From Agathobaculum sp. NTUH-O15-33 (GTDB lineage Bacteria; Bacillota; Clostridia; Oscillospirales; Butyricicoccaceae), in the NCBI RefSeq assembly GCF_033193315.1, contig NZ_CP136187.1, forward strand, positions 1,240,001 through 1,304,000: a stretch of 64,000 bases of DNA, given 5' to 3'. The notes below the pieces were generated by a model that worked only from the letters and a program-made list of their open reading frames with translations, had not been told where the DNA came from and ran no database searches. The position numbers and the translations under genes are program-made. Below are positions 49,161 through 58,748 of this stretch, in pieces (the stretch's first letter is position 1; every line of letters begins with the position of its first letter).

Positions 49161-50483
49161 TTGCAGGGGGAGAAAAAGCAAAGCATCGCTTCTATTTTGC
49201 TCCGATTCAGCCTGCCGCTGATTCTGAGCGGCGTGCTGCAACAGCTTTATAACTGGGCGGACGCGTTCATCGTCGGCAATGTGAACGGCGAGCTGGCGCT
49301 CGCCGCGATCGGCGCGACCGGCACGGTCGTCAATCTATACATCATGGCGATCACGGGATTCACGCTGGGCCTTTGCATCCTGTTCGCGCAAAAGTTCGGG
49401 GCCGGGGAAACCGAGGCCATCCCCAAAATCCTCGCCACCTTCGCGGCGCTTTTGGGCGCGGCCTTTCTGGCGCTGGCCGGTGCGGGGATCGGGCTGACGG
49501 GGCCGCTGCTCCGCCTGATGCACACGACCGCGGACACCGTGCAAATGGCGCAAAGCTATTTGCGCATCGTGCTGATCGGCGTGCCCTTTTTAGCGGTTTA
49601 TAACGTATACGCCGCCGCTTTGCGCGGCGTCGGAGACAGCCGCGCGCCCTTTCTGGCGATCGTCTTGTCCTCCGCCGTCAATGTGGCGCTGGATGTTCTG
49701 TTTGTCGCGCGGCTGCGCTGGGGCGTTGCGGGCGCGGCGGCCGCCACGGTCGCCGCGCAGGCGGTCATGACCGTGTTTTTGATCGCGTACAGCGTGAAAA
49801 AGCACCGCATGCTGCGCTTTCGCCCCGGCAAAAGGGCGCTGGATCGGTGGGCGCTGGCGCAGGGCGTTCGTCTGGGCGTGCCGCCCATGATCCAATCCAG
49901 CGTGAGCGCCTTCGGCAGCCTGCTCCTGCAAAACTTCATGAACGGGTTCGGCACGCAAACGGTCGCGGCCATCACGACGGCCTACCGCGTGGATACCATG
50001 GTTTTGCTGCCGGTCATCAACCTCGGCTCGGGCATCTCGACCATTGTGGCGCAAAACTATGGCGCGGGCGAGAAAGCGCGCACCAAAAAGGTGTTTGCCG
50101 TCGGCGCGGTCATGATGGCCGTGGTATCCCTTTTGCTTACCGCGCTGGTCATCCAAACGGGCGGCCATTTGATCGCCATGTTTGGCGTGGGGCCGGAGTC
50201 GACCGAGATCGGCTGGCGCTTTTTCCGCCGCATCGCCAGCTTTTACTTGGTCTTTGGCATGGCCACCGCGATGCGCGGCTATTTGGAGGGGCTGGGCGAT
50301 GTGCTTTATTCCAGCGCGGCGGGCGTCCTGTCGCTGCTGTCCCGCATTATCCTGTCCTACGCGCTGGCCGGGCTGTTCGGCAACATGATCATCGCGTACG
50401 CGGAGGCGTTTTCGTGGGTTCTGCTGCTCCTCCTCTACCTCGCGCGGATGGTATGGAAAAACAAAAGCCCGCCGCCCGCGTAA
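49161..50483 (+). CDS. MATE-family multidrug efflux transporter (second copy)
   Basis: A 440-residue protein with about twelve helices. Landmarks include LSGVLQQLYNWADAFIVGNVNG in TM1, AQKFGAGETEAIPK, LRGVGDSRAPFLA and QNYGAGEKART. It is only distantly like the first MATE. TTG 49161 is chosen because GGGGGGAGG is placed 9 bases before it; the in-frame ORF begins further upstream inside the repeat element and has no other site. It ends at the palindromic terminator 50492-50526. Confidence 0.9.
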   Translation: MQGEKKQSIASILLRFSLPLILSGVLQQLYNWADAFIVGNVNGELALAAIGATGTVVNLYIMAITGFTLGLCILFAQKFGAGETEAIPKILATFAALLGAAFLALAGAGIGLTGPLLRLMHTTADTVQMAQSYLRIVLIGVPFLAVYNVYAAALRGVGDSRAPFLAIVLSSAVNVALDVLFVARLRWGVAGAAAATVAAQAVMTVFLIAYSVKKHRMLRFRPGKRALDRWALAQGVRLGVPPMIQSSVSAFGSLLLQNFMNGFGTQTVAAITTAYRVDTMVLLPVINLGSGISTIVAQNYGAGEKARTKKVFAVGAVMMAVVSLLLTALVIQTGGHLIAMFGVGPESTEIGWRFFRRIASFYLVFGMATAMRGYLEGLGDVLYSSAAGVLSLLSRIILSYALAGLFGNMIIAYAEAFSWVLLLLLYLARMVWKNKSPPPA

Positions 50484-50491
50484 ACCGTAAA

Positions 50492-50526
50492 CAAAAGGGA
50501 TGCGACGTTTCGTCGCATCCCTTTTG
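50492..50526. terminator. Palindromic terminator between MATE and GGDEF-PAS
   Basis: CAAAAGGGATGCGACG pairs perfectly with CGTCGCATCCCTTTTG around TTT. It resembles the other palindromic terminators in the GCGACG core. Confidence 0.88.
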
Positions 50527-50580
50527 TGATATCGGTAGGATGCTTGCTCTTATTTTCGCAAAGGGTTGGGGGGTAACGGG

Positions 50581-52326
50581 TCAGTCCCGCCCGTAAAAGG
50601 CGGCGCCGTTCCCGCCGGCTCGTTTTACTTGGTACAGGGCCGCGTCCGCGTGCTGGTAAAGCTCCAGAAACGCGCGGCTGTCGCCGGGATAGAACGCCAC
50701 CCCCAGACTGACCGAAACGGGCGGGATAGTCTGATCGAACTGAGAAGCCTTGCGGATCGCCTGAACCAGCCGCCGCATTTTCTCTTGGATCGCCTGTTCG
50801 GATGCGATGCCGGTCAGGAACACGCAGAATTCATCCCCGCCCAAGCGGCCGATCAGATCGTTCTCGCGGAAGTGCTCGGTCAGGTAGGCGGCGACCCAGC
50901 GCAGCACGGCGTCGCCCGTCACGTGGCCGAATTGATCGTTGATTAACTTGAACCGGTCGATATCGAGCAGCAAAAACGCGTATTGCCGGTCGGGCTTACA
51001 CAAAAGGCGGCGTTCCACCTGCTCTTGCATGGCCATGCGGTTGAGCAGGTTGGTCATGGAATCCCGGCTGGCCTGCTCCTGCAGGCTGGCGTTTTCGCGC
51101 TTCAGGTCGTTGATATCGGTCAGCAGACCGATCACGTGCACCGGCTTGTTCTCGTCGTCAAAGATGGTCGTCGTCTGGTTCCGGCACCAAAGGTACGAGC
51201 CGTCCGCGCACTTGGCGCGGTACTCCGCCGCCGCGTGCGGCACGCCGCTCAGGATTTGCCGGATCATGCGCTGCACCTGCGGCTTATCCGCTTCGTAAAT
51301 GATATCGAACTCTGTAAGATTGGCGATCGATACGTTTTCCGGCGGGCGAAAGCCGAACATCTTCTCATACATCGGGGAAAAGCGGATCTGATCGTGCACA
51401 ATATCCCATTCAAACACGGTGTCGCGGGTCTGCTCGGAGATGATGCGGTAGCATTCCTCGTTCAGGGCGATCGCCTTTTTCTGCTTTTGCTCCTCGGTGA
51501 TATCGGTCAGGATGACCTGCATGGCCATATCGGGATCGGTAAAGCCCGTCAGGCGCGAAGCCTTGGCTAAAATCCACCGCTTTTCGCCCTGCTTGGTGAG
51601 GATGCGGTAGCTCAGCGACATGCAGTCCCGCTCGGTTTCGACATAGCGCCGCGCCTTGGCAAGCACATCCGCCCGGTCCGCCGGGTGCACGATGCGCAGA
51701 TACCGCCGCGCGATCTCGCCGCTGTCAAATTCCGCGGGCGTGTAACCGATCTGGCGGTAAAACTCCTGATTGGCGTATTCAATGGTGATGTCGTCCGCAA
51801 CGGACGCCCGCACAACGCCCGCCGGGATATTGTCCAAAAGGCTTTGCAAGGCGGCTTGGGTGTTGTGGGGCTCCGTCGTGTCCGCGAAAAATACGTCGAT
51901 CACCTTTTCACCGTCGATCTCAAGAATGCCGGAGCAGTAGGCGGTGTTCCAAGCGATCGAACCGTCCTTCTTGCGAATGCGATAGCTGACGCTCGCGGCC
52001 TTATTGGCCGTAAGCAGTTGCCGCAAGATTTGGGCCACGGCGGCGCGGTCCTGCGGCAAAACAAGGTTGATCCCCCGGCTGTGGACGGGGCCTTTCGCGC
52101 TCTCCTCCTCGGAGTAGCCGATCATTTTGTAATACCCCTCCGACGCGGCGATGATGCGTAAGTCGTCCTCAACGGCCAGCCGGGCCGTGCCGCCGATCAC
52201 GGCGTGGGAAAGCATCTCCAAATCAGCCCGCGCCTTTGTTAAAGCGGCTTCCATTTCGGAAATACGATGCGTCAGGTCCTCAAAAGCGCGGTCCTTTTCC
52301 AAGGCCCCTATTTCTCTTTCCCGCAT
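50581..52326 (-). CDS. Cytoplasmic multi-PAS diguanylate cyclase
   Basis: A 581-residue protein without membrane helices. A short coiled coil (1-40) is followed by three PAS or PAC units (about 45-155, 160-285 and 290-405) and a GGDEF domain (about 420-580) with an intact RLGGDEF and the RxxD inhibitory site (REND) five residues earlier. It would make cyclic di-GMP in response to several cytoplasmic signals. The start is ATG 52326 behind AAAGGGGG. It has no EAL domain and is apparently monocistronic. Confidence 0.92.
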   Translation of the reverse strand: MREREIGALEKDRAFEDLTHRISEMEAALTKARADLEMLSHAVIGGTARLAVEDDLRIIAASEGYYKMIGYSEEESAKGPVHSRGINLVLPQDRAAVAQILRQLLTANKAASVSYRIRKKDGSIAWNTAYCSGILEIDGEKVIDVFFADTTEPHNTQAALQSLLDNIPAGVVRASVADDITIEYANQEFYRQIGYTPAEFDSGEIARRYLRIVHPADRADVLAKARRYVETERDCMSLSYRILTKQGEKRWILAKASRLTGFTDPDMAMQVILTDITEEQKQKKAIALNEECYRIISEQTRDTVFEWDIVHDQIRFSPMYEKMFGFRPPENVSIANLTEFDIIYEADKPQVQRMIRQILSGVPHAAAEYRAKCADGSYLWCRNQTTTIFDDENKPVHVIGLLTDINDLKRENASLQEQASRDSMTNLLNRMAMQEQVERRLLCKPDRQYAFLLLDIDRFKLINDQFGHVTGDAVLRWVAAYLTEHFRENDLIGRLGGDEFCVFLTGIASEQAIQEKMRRLVQAIRKASQFDQTIPPVSVSLGVAFYPGDSRAFLELYQHADAALYQVKRAGGNGAAFYGRD

Positions 52327-52703
52327 ACTTGGAATGCCCCCTTTCTTGCGTTACTATATTAAATATAGCGCAAATTTGCATTTTTAACAAGAGCACATTG
52401 TGTGTATGGCGTGACAAGGCTGTGAAATTGGAACAAAGCAAGCCTTGTCCGCGCGATTGTCCGGCCAAGGTGGTTCCCAAGCCCCAGCGTTTGTGTTAAG
52501 ATGGAAGGGTCAATGTCATTGAGATAAGGTCAGGCAAGACAAAACGGTATCGCCAACACAGGAAATTGTAGGGCGCGAGAAGGTGAATTGGCCGAAGGCC
52601 AAGAGAAGCTGGTCCGGACCGCGATTTCTTTTCGACCGCGATCGAAAAGCGAAACGCCGCCCGGCGCGGCGCAAAAGGAATATAGAAAAAGGATGTGATC
52701 GGC
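52327..52703. other. Intergenic region with partial family 1 repeat
   Basis: Bases 52568-52620 hold GTAGGGCGCGA plus the GAAGGTGAATTGGCCGAAGG segment that interrupts repeat copy C. The rest (52380-52560) contains no ORF I can support. AAGGATGTGA at about 52691-52700 is the ribosome site for the next gene. Confidence 0.55.
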
Positions 52704-52964
52704 ATGGCCAAATTGGCCTCCATGCGAAACATTGGAAAAGAAATGGAAAGAAAACTCGAAGCGATTGGGATCGGTTCGGCGGAAGAGCTGATACAAACCG
52801 GAAGCAAAGAAGCGTTTTTACGTTTGAAAGTGCGGTTTCCGCATGTTTGTCTGGTTCATTTATACACGCTCCAAGGGGCGATTGACGGCATCGAATATAA
52901 CCGGCTGACCGACGCGGTCAAGCGCGATTTGAAGCGCTTCAGCGACGGCCTGATCGGAACTTGA
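52704..52964 (+). CDS. TfoX C-terminal domain-like protein
   Basis: An 86-residue protein. LASMRNIGKEMERKLEAIGI then SAEELIQTGSKEAFLRL matches the TfoX/Sxy C-terminal domain, a helix-hairpin-helix-like fold. In Gammaproteobacteria TfoX affects competence; stand-alone copies in Clostridia have no known role. ATG 52704 is preferred to GTG 52695. It is followed 13 bases later by an acetyltransferase and belongs to a run of small same-strand genes. Confidence 0.88.
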   Translation: MAKLASMRNIGKEMERKLEAIGIGSAEELIQTGSKEAFLRLKVRFPHVCLVHLYTLQGAIDGIEYNRLTDAVKRDLKRFSDGLIGT

Positions 52965-52977
52965 ATCGAGGGCGCAC

Positions 52978-53727
52978 ATGAATGAAGAATTTATAACCTT
53001 AACTTTGGAAAACCTCGCGGACGAGCATTTATGCTGCATCATCCGCAGCAAAAAGCCCCATCCGGGTGTGGAGGCGAAGCGGCAATGGCTGGCCGAACGC
53101 ATCAAGGAAGGCCATGTTTTCAGAAAGCTCAGGGAAAAGGCCACGGTCTTTATCGAATACGCGCCGCTTGAAACCGCTTGGGTGCCGGTCACGGGAAAAA
53201 ACTACGAGTATATCTACTGCTTATGGGCTACCGGCGATTACAAGGGAAAAGGCTACGGCAAGCGGCTGATGGAGCATTGCCTAGCCGACGCCAGAGAAAA
53301 GGGCCGGTCCGGCGTTTGCATGCTGGGCGCGAAAAAGCAAAAATCGTGGCTGAGCGACCAGTCGTTCGCGAAGAAATACGGCTTCGAGGTCGTCGATACC
53401 ACGGCGGACGGCTACGAATTGCTGGCCCTTTCCTTTGACGGTACCGAGCCGTCGTTCGCGCAAAATGCAAAAAAGCAAGCGATTGATAGCCAAGAGCTGA
53501 CGATCTATTATGACATGCAGTGTCCCTTCATCCGCCAAAACATTGAAAAGGTCAAACAGTATTGCGAAGCAAACGCGGTGCCGGTCTCGCTGCTCCAAGT
53601 GGACACGCTGCAAAAGGCCAAGGAATTGCCCTGCGTTTTCAACAACTACGCCGTGTTTTACAAAGGCCGTTTTCAAACGGTGAATTTGGCGGACGCGGCC
53701 TATCTCGAAAGAATACTCAAAAAGTAA
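52978..53727 (+). CDS. GNAT acetyltransferase with YoaP-type C-terminal domain
   Basis: A 249-residue protein. Residues about 1-155 are a GNAT domain with acetyl-CoA motif ATGDYKGKGYGKRLMEH. About 160-249 is a thioredoxin-like YoaP domain containing YDMQCPFIRQNIEKVKQYC (a single Cys-Pro-Phe where thioredoxin has CxxC). This YoaP architecture is known in Bacillus. The substrate is unknown. ATG 52978 has a weak GAGGGCGC before it; it follows the TfoX-like gene closely, so they may be one transcript. Confidence 0.85.
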   Translation: MNEEFITLTLENLADEHLCCIIRSKKPHPGVEAKRQWLAERIKEGHVFRKLREKATVFIEYAPLETAWVPVTGKNYEYIYCLWATGDYKGKGYGKRLMEHCLADAREKGRSGVCMLGAKKQKSWLSDQSFAKKYGFEVVDTTADGYELLALSFDGTEPSFAQNAKKQAIDSQELTIYYDMQCPFIRQNIEKVKQYCEANAVPVSLLQVDTLQKAKELPCVFNNYAVFYKGRFQTVNLADAAYLERILKK

Positions 53728-53785
53728 AACCTTTCCCTTTGTGCGGAAGGCTTTCATTACGACTGCAAAAAAGGAGCGTTACAAT

Positions 53786-54211
53786 ATGGATAACGAATTA
53801 AAGATCAAAATGTACACGTTTACGGTGGATTGCAAAGACCCTTACGCGCTGGCGAAATTCTACGCGGCGCTGCTCCAGTGGGAAATCCCGTTTCATGATG
53901 CGGACTGGGCCTGCGTCGGCGCGCCGGGCACGGAGCAGGGCGCGTATCCGGGCATTCTATTCCAGCGCAATCCGGGATATGTGCCGCCCGTGTGGCCGGA
54001 CAAGCCCGAAGCGCAGCAGCAAATGGCGCACTTGGACTTTGCCGTGAACGATGTGGAAAAGGCGGTGGTGCACGCGGTCCAGTGCGGCGCGACGATCGCG
54101 GAGCAGCAGTTTTCCGACGGCTGGAAAGTGATGCTGGACCCCGCCGGGCATCCCTTTTGCTTGTGCCGGATGAAAGAGATGATTGAAAGCCCCCATTTCG
54201 CGCTGCGGTAG
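53786..54211 (+). CDS. VOC/glyoxalase-family protein
   Basis: A 141-residue protein of the vicinal oxygen chelate superfamily (Glyoxalase_6 type). The pattern TVDCKDPYALAKFYAALLQW at the start and HLDFAVNDVEKAVVHAVQCG, then LDPAGHPFCLC, gives the paired beta-alpha-beta-beta units. Metal or ligand residues are likely H (about 88) and E/C near the end. Function unknown. AAAGGAG precedes ATG 53786. Confidence 0.9.
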   Translation: MDNELKIKMYTFTVDCKDPYALAKFYAALLQWEIPFHDADWACVGAPGTEQGAYPGILFQRNPGYVPPVWPDKPEAQQQMAHLDFAVNDVEKAVVHAVQCGATIAEQQFSDGWKVMLDPAGHPFCLCRMKEMIESPHFALR

Positions 54212-54248
54212 TACAGAAAATGAAACTGGTTTTTAGGGAGAATTGGAT

Positions 54249-54833
54249 ATGACGGAAAGAGAAAAAATGCTGGCCGGACAGCTTTATGACTGCGGCGATG
54301 AAGAGCTTCTGACGCGGTGGCATAAGGCAAAAAATCTTGTGCGCGATTATAACCGGATCGATTCGGAAAATTTAGATGAAAAGCACCGCGTTTTAACGGA
54401 ACTGCTGGGTGGGTTTGGTTCAAACTTATGGATTACCGCCCCGTTTTTTGTTGATTACGGCAACAATATTTATTTCGGCAATAACTGTGAAGTGAACATG
54501 AATTGCACTTTTTTGGATGACAACAAGATCATCATCGGCAATAACGCGCTGATTGCGCCAAACGTGCAGATCTATACGGCTTTTCACCCGGCCAATGCGG
54601 CGGAACGGTTTGGAGAGCTGAAAAACGAGGGATCTTTTGAATTTTGCAAAACGCAGACGGCGCCGGTCGTCATAGGAGACAATGTTTGGATAGGCGGCGG
54701 GGCAATCATCATGCCGCATGTAACGATCGGCGACAATGTTGTGATTGGCGCGGGAAGTATTGTGACAAAGGATATACCGAGCAACGTGATCGCGCTTGGC
54801 AATCCTTGCAAAGTCATACGCGAGAATACGTAG
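54249..54833 (+). CDS. Maltose/galactoside O-acetyltransferase-like protein
   Basis: A 194-residue LacA/Maa-type acetyltransferase. The Mac domain (1-55, REKMLAGQLYDCGDEELLTR) is followed by hexapeptide repeats (IGDNVWIGGGAIIMPHVTIG, about 140-160). The catalytic His is in TAFHPANA (about 115). AGGGAG precedes ATG 54249. It is distinct from 16233-16814, with AT-richer codons. It sits in a same-strand run with VOC and GNAT genes. Confidence 0.92.
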   Translation: MTEREKMLAGQLYDCGDEELLTRWHKAKNLVRDYNRIDSENLDEKHRVLTELLGGFGSNLWITAPFFVDYGNNIYFGNNCEVNMNCTFLDDNKIIIGNNALIAPNVQIYTAFHPANAAERFGELKNEGSFEFCKTQTAPVVIGDNVWIGGGAIIMPHVTIGDNVVIGAGSIVTKDIPSNVIALGNPCKVIRENT

Positions 54834-54928
54834 AGCGCCGCCAAACCGCGATTTACTCCGGCGGATGCGTGCGGTCCCGCGTATGAAGCAGGGTATTTGG
54901 CGGAATTTTGTGACAGAGGGTAGTGAAA

Positions 54929-55372
54929 ATGCCGGAAGCAGTGATGAGAAAAGCGGCGCGCGCGGATATGCGGCAGATCATGCGCTTGCAGGTAAGCGCC
55001 TTTACAGGCGAGCAGCGGATTCCTGCGGGGGATATCGCCTTGCCTGACGAAAAGCAGCCGCAGTGGTGGTGCGCGGAGGCCGGTGGGCGCATCGTCGGCG
55101 CGGTCGCCGCGTGGCGGGAGGACGGGCAGGCGCATTGGGGCCGGTTCGTGGTGGACCCCAGCCTGCGCGGCCAACATATCGGCACAAGGCTGGCCGCGCA
55201 TTCGCTCGAGAGCCTGTTTGCGCAGGGGATCGATCAGATCCATATCGACGCGAGGGAAACGACGGTCAAAATCCTTTGCGCCATGGGCGGCCGGATCACC
55301 GGCGCGCCGGTCCCGTTCTATGTGGGCACGGTAACGCCCATGGTTCTGGAAAAGGCGCGGTACCGGGCGTAA
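54929..55372 (+). CDS. GNAT-family N-acetyltransferase
   Basis: A 147-residue single-domain acetyltransferase. Motif A is FVVDPSLRGQHIGTRLAAHS (about 80-99) and motif B follows with IDARETTVKILCAMGGRI. The substrate is unknown. ATG 54929 has AGAGGG upstream; GTG 54923 is an alternative two codons earlier. It ends the same-strand run; a block of repeats follows. Confidence 0.9.
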   Translation: MPEAVMRKAARADMRQIMRLQVSAFTGEQRIPAGDIALPDEKQPQWWCAEAGGRIVGAVAAWREDGQAHWGRFVVDPSLRGQHIGTRLAAHSLESLFAQGIDQIHIDARETTVKILCAMGGRITGAPVPFYVGTVTPMVLEKARYRA

Positions 55373-55376
55373 GTTC

Positions 55377-55530
55377 ACCCGGCCGCCCAAGCAAGGCGCA
55401 AACCGTACAGCGGCGGGGTGAGGTCACCCCGCCCTACGAAGGGGCCCGCTCCGCCCAAATGTAGGGCCGGGTGACTCACCCGGCCGCCCAAGCAAGGTGC
55501 AAGCCGTGCAGCGGCGGGGTGAGGTCGCCA
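55377..55530. repeat. Tandem GC-rich repeat
   Basis: ACCCGGCCGCCCAAGCAAGG with the following CAAACCGTACAGCGGCGGGG recurs about 100 bases later as ACCCGGCCGCCCAAGCAAGG and CAAGCCGTGCAGCGGCGGGG. Noncoding. Confidence 0.75.
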
Positions 55531-55647
55531 TAGTGATTCAGATTAGAATAACTGACTCCTATACGGCGTAGCGCCACCTTCCCCTCGTGGGGCATAAGCG
55601 TAAACTTAAGCAGCGTATGCATAGAGCGCTCTTTGGGCTTCCCCCGA

Positions 55648-55790
55648 CGAGGGGAAGCTGGCACGGCGAAGCCGTGACTGATGGGGGGCGCATGAATTGG
55701 CAGCATTGATGCGCGTGGCGGCCTTAAAGTGCGCTATTGGTTACGCCCCCCATTCGTCACGCGCCTACGGCGCGCGCCACCTTCCCCTCG
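55648..55790. repeat. Inverted-repeat family 3
   Basis: Left arm 55648-55690 (CGAGGGGAAGCTGGCACGGC ... ATGGGGGGCG) and right arm 55744-55790 (CGCCCCCCATTCGTCACGC ... CTTCCCCTCG) are near reverse complements with a few mismatches. A further CACCTTCCCCTCGTGGGG lies at 55572-55589. The interval 55791-56052 contains the start region of the kinase gene and no other ORF I can support. Confidence 0.75.
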
Positions 55791-56052
55791 TGGGGGGAAG
55801 GCCAGAAAGCGGTCTTTGGCCCCCGCGCATTGCTTAAGTTTACGCATATGCCTCGCTGAGGGGAGCCTATAGGGTGTTCGCCACCCATTTGCCACTAGAT
55901 TGCCCGTACCTGACGACATTGCCGCTATGGCCGTCCCCCTCGTTTCGCCCGCGCGGACTGGCGCTTTATAAAAATTTCCTCTATTCTCCTTTACAGGGCA
56001 CGGAAAATTCCCTATAATTTGTGATAGAAGCGGCGGAAAGGGGGGCGGGCAT

Positions 56053-57804
56053 ATGAAATTTCGGGTGCGGCTGATGCTGGCGATCCTGCTGGTGGCGCTG
56101 CCTGCGGTCGGCCTGCTGTTCTTTTTCAATTACTATATTTCCGCCGATCTGATCGAGACCAACTACGCCAAGACCGTGACCGAATCGATGGCGCTGCGCG
56201 CCGAGCAGATCGACAAGGACCTGCGCAGCGTGTACCAGAAAACGACCGAGCTGAGCGTGCAAAAGGGGCTGAAGCGGGCGGTAGCGGACTATGCCGCGCT
56301 GCCCCAGCGAAAGAACGAGGACGTGCTGCGGCTCTCGCGTTACCTGAGCGAGCAGAACAGCCTGCCCGAGCTGGTGGACGCTATTTTTCTCTACCTGCCG
56401 GACACGCGGGAGATCGTGTGCTCGCAGGAATACCGCAGCGTCATTTCGGTCGCGGACACGGAGGCGTACCCGTGGATCGGCGGCGGCACGCCGGGCGGGT
56501 TCGCCCCTTGGGTGCAGAGCGACATGGGCGCGGGCGAAACCAATTTGATCTATTTGTACGCCAAGCCCGTTTACGCGGCGGAGGGCGAGCTGCTCGCCAC
56601 CGTGGCGCTCAGCGTCACCGAGCGCAGCCTGTATTACGGCCTTTTGGACGCGCAGGACAGCGCGCAGGATTATTTCCTGCTGACGGGGGACGGGCGGGTG
56701 TGCTCGGCGCGCCGCATGTCGGCCTTCGGCATTTCGATCGAGGAGCTGACCGGCAAGGGCCTGCCGCAGACCCGCGTCGAGGTGGGCGATTGCCGCTACC
56801 GCGGCGAGAAAAGCATTTACGCCGTCGTGCGCGCGCCGTTTTCCGGCCTGTCGCTGCTCTGCCTGACCGGCCGGGCGCTGCTCATGCAGGACATGCGGCA
56901 GACCCAGTGGCTGTTCTGCATCGTGCTCCTCCTCATCGTGCTGCTCATCATGCAGCTTTCGCGCGGCATTTCGCAGTACTTAAACCGCCCGCTGGGCGAA
57001 CTCGTCGGCGCGATGGAGCGCGTCGGCGCGGGCGATTTTGAAACGCGCACCCCGGTGCGCCGCGAGGACGAGTTCAACCGGCTGGGCACGCAGTTCAACG
57101 ACATGGTCGCCCGCATCGAGGAGCTGATGCAGCAGGTGCTGGCCGAGCAGGCGCACGCGCGGCAGGCCGAGCTGCACGCGCTGCAATACCAGATCAAGCC
57201 GCATTTTATGTACAATACGCTCAATTCCATCCGCTTCGCGGCCATCATGCAGGGCAACGAGAAGATCGCCGAGCAGCTTGCCGCGTTCATCGAGCTGCTG
57301 GAAGCCTCCCTAAACAAGACCGGCGATTTCATTCCGCTTTGGCAGGAGATCGAGCTGCTGAAGGATTACACCTCGTTGCAGCGCTACCGCTATATGGACT
57401 GCTTCACCTTTACCTATGAGGCGGCGGAGGAGGCGCGGGCGTGTCTGGTGCCGCGCTTTCTCTTGCAGCCGCTCATTGAAAACGCGATCTTGCACGGCAT
57501 GGACGCCAAGCGCGGCGACAATGAAATCCGCGTGGAGGCGCGCCTGATCGGCGGCATGCTGCACATCGCCGTTAGCGACAACGGCAAGGGCATGACGGAG
57601 GACGAGCGGGACCTGCTGCTGCGCAAAAACCCGGATGAAAAGCGGCAGTTCAACGGCATCGGCGTGTCCAACACCGTCGACCGGCTCCGCTTGTTTTACG
57701 GCGCGAGCATGCGCTTTGAGCTATATACCGCGCCGGGCGAGGGCGCGCGGTACGTGATCGAGCTGCCCGCGAACCGGGGCACGGAAGGGGAGGACGCGCC
57801 GTGA
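56053..57804 (+). CDS. Sensor histidine kinase, LytS/YesM-like
   Basis: A 583-residue membrane kinase. TM1 is about 8-28, an extracytoplasmic dCache-like sensor covers about 40-280, TM2 about 290-312, then HAMP (about 313-365), a His_kinase domain with phospho-acceptor H384 in QIKPHFMYNTLN, and a HATPase domain with N-box HGMDAK and G-box NGKGM. GGGGCGGG lies before ATG 56053. It overlaps the next gene by 4 bases. Partner regulator is 58745-60292. It probably senses a sugar directly or through the binding lipoprotein between them. Confidence 0.93.
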   Translation: MKFRVRLMLAILLVALPAVGLLFFFNYYISADLIETNYAKTVTESMALRAEQIDKDLRSVYQKTTELSVQKGLKRAVADYAALPQRKNEDVLRLSRYLSEQNSLPELVDAIFLYLPDTREIVCSQEYRSVISVADTEAYPWIGGGTPGGFAPWVQSDMGAGETNLIYLYAKPVYAAEGELLATVALSVTERSLYYGLLDAQDSAQDYFLLTGDGRVCSARRMSAFGISIEELTGKGLPQTRVEVGDCRYRGEKSIYAVVRAPFSGLSLLCLTGRALLMQDMRQTQWLFCIVLLLIVLLIMQLSRGISQYLNRPLGELVGAMERVGAGDFETRTPVRREDEFNRLGTQFNDMVARIEELMQQVLAEQAHARQAELHALQYQIKPHFMYNTLNSIRFAAIMQGNEKIAEQLAAFIELLEASLNKTGDFIPLWQEIELLKDYTSLQRYRYMDCFTFTYEAAEEARACLVPRFLLQPLIENAILHGMDAKRGDNEIRVEARLIGGMLHIAVSDNGKGMTEDERDLLLRKNPDEKRQFNGIGVSNTVDRLRLFYGASMRFELYTAPGEGARYVIELPANRGTEGEDAP

Positions 57805-58748
57805 AGCAACTGAAAAGGGCGCTGATAGCGCTTCTCTGCGCCGCGCTGCCGCTCGTCTGCACCGGCTGCGCGGAGGGCACGCTGCTGAGCGAGGACCACA
57901 CGCGCCGCATCGGCGTGGTGCTCAAAACCATGGACAGCGAGCATTGGCAGGAGATACGCTCGGGCATGGAAAACACGGCCAAGGAGCATGGCGCGGCGCT
58001 GACGCTTCTATACCCCAGCAACGAATGGGCGGAAGAGGAACAGGCGGTGTTCATCCGCGATATGCTTGCCTCCGATATCGACGCGCTGATCGTCGCGCCC
58101 TGCAATTCGACGAGCACCGGCTGGTTTGCCGATCAGGCGGCGGAACAGGGCCTGCCGCTGTTCACCGCGGATACCCGCGCGATCGACCGCGATATCCCGT
58201 ATATCGGTTCGGATAACAAGACCGTGGGCGCGATGGCGGCGGATTATCTGGTGGAGCACGTCGGGCCGGGCGCGTCCTGCGCGGTGATCGCGGGCGCGGC
58301 CGTGCAGGCGCAGACCGTCGACCGCGTGGGCGAGTTCCGCCGCCGCATGCAGGAGCGCGAAAGCGCCCCGCTCGCCGTGCGCATGGAAAACAGCGGCTTT
58401 GCCGACGCGATGGAGACCACGGAAACGCTTCTGGAACAGGGCGTGCGCGGCATTTTCTGCGCCAGCGCCGCGATGGGCCTCGGCGCGGCGGCCGCCCGGC
58501 AGGAGCGGGGCGCGGACGACCTGTGCATCATCGCGGTCGATACGCAGGACGACGCGCTCAAGGCCGTGCAGGAGGGCTCGCTGGACGCGCTCATCACCCA
58601 GTCCGGCTATGAGATCGGGGAAAAGGCCATAGAGACCGTGCTGCGCGTGCTGGACGGCGAAAAGGCCGGCAACGTCTATGTGGAAAGCCGCCTGATCACG
58701 GCGGACAACATTGCGGACTTTTTAGAGGAACGGGGAAATCAACGATGA
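57801..58748 (+). CDS. Sugar-binding lipoprotein within the two-component operon
   Basis: A 315-residue protein. The signal peptide ends VCTGC with lipidation Cys23. The rest is a Peripla_BP_4 fold (RIGVVLKTMDSEHWQEIRSG at the N-terminus, DALIVAPCNSTSTGW for the cleft). It overlaps the kinase gene by 4 and the regulator gene by 4 bases, so all three are coupled and no permease is in the unit. It most likely presents sugar to the kinase sensor instead of to a transporter. It is not a close copy of the transport binding proteins here. Confidence 0.92.
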   Translation: MKQLKRALIALLCAALPLVCTGCAEGTLLSEDHTRRIGVVLKTMDSEHWQEIRSGMENTAKEHGAALTLLYPSNEWAEEEQAVFIRDMLASDIDALIVAPCNSTSTGWFADQAAEQGLPLFTADTRAIDRDIPYIGSDNKTVGAMAADYLVEHVGPGASCAVIAGAAVQAQTVDRVGEFRRRMQERESAPLAVRMENSGFADAMETTETLLEQGVRGIFCASAAMGLGAAAARQERGADDLCIIAVDTQDDALKAVQEGSLDALITQSGYEIGEKAIETVLRVLDGEKAGNVYVESRLITADNIADFLEERGNQR

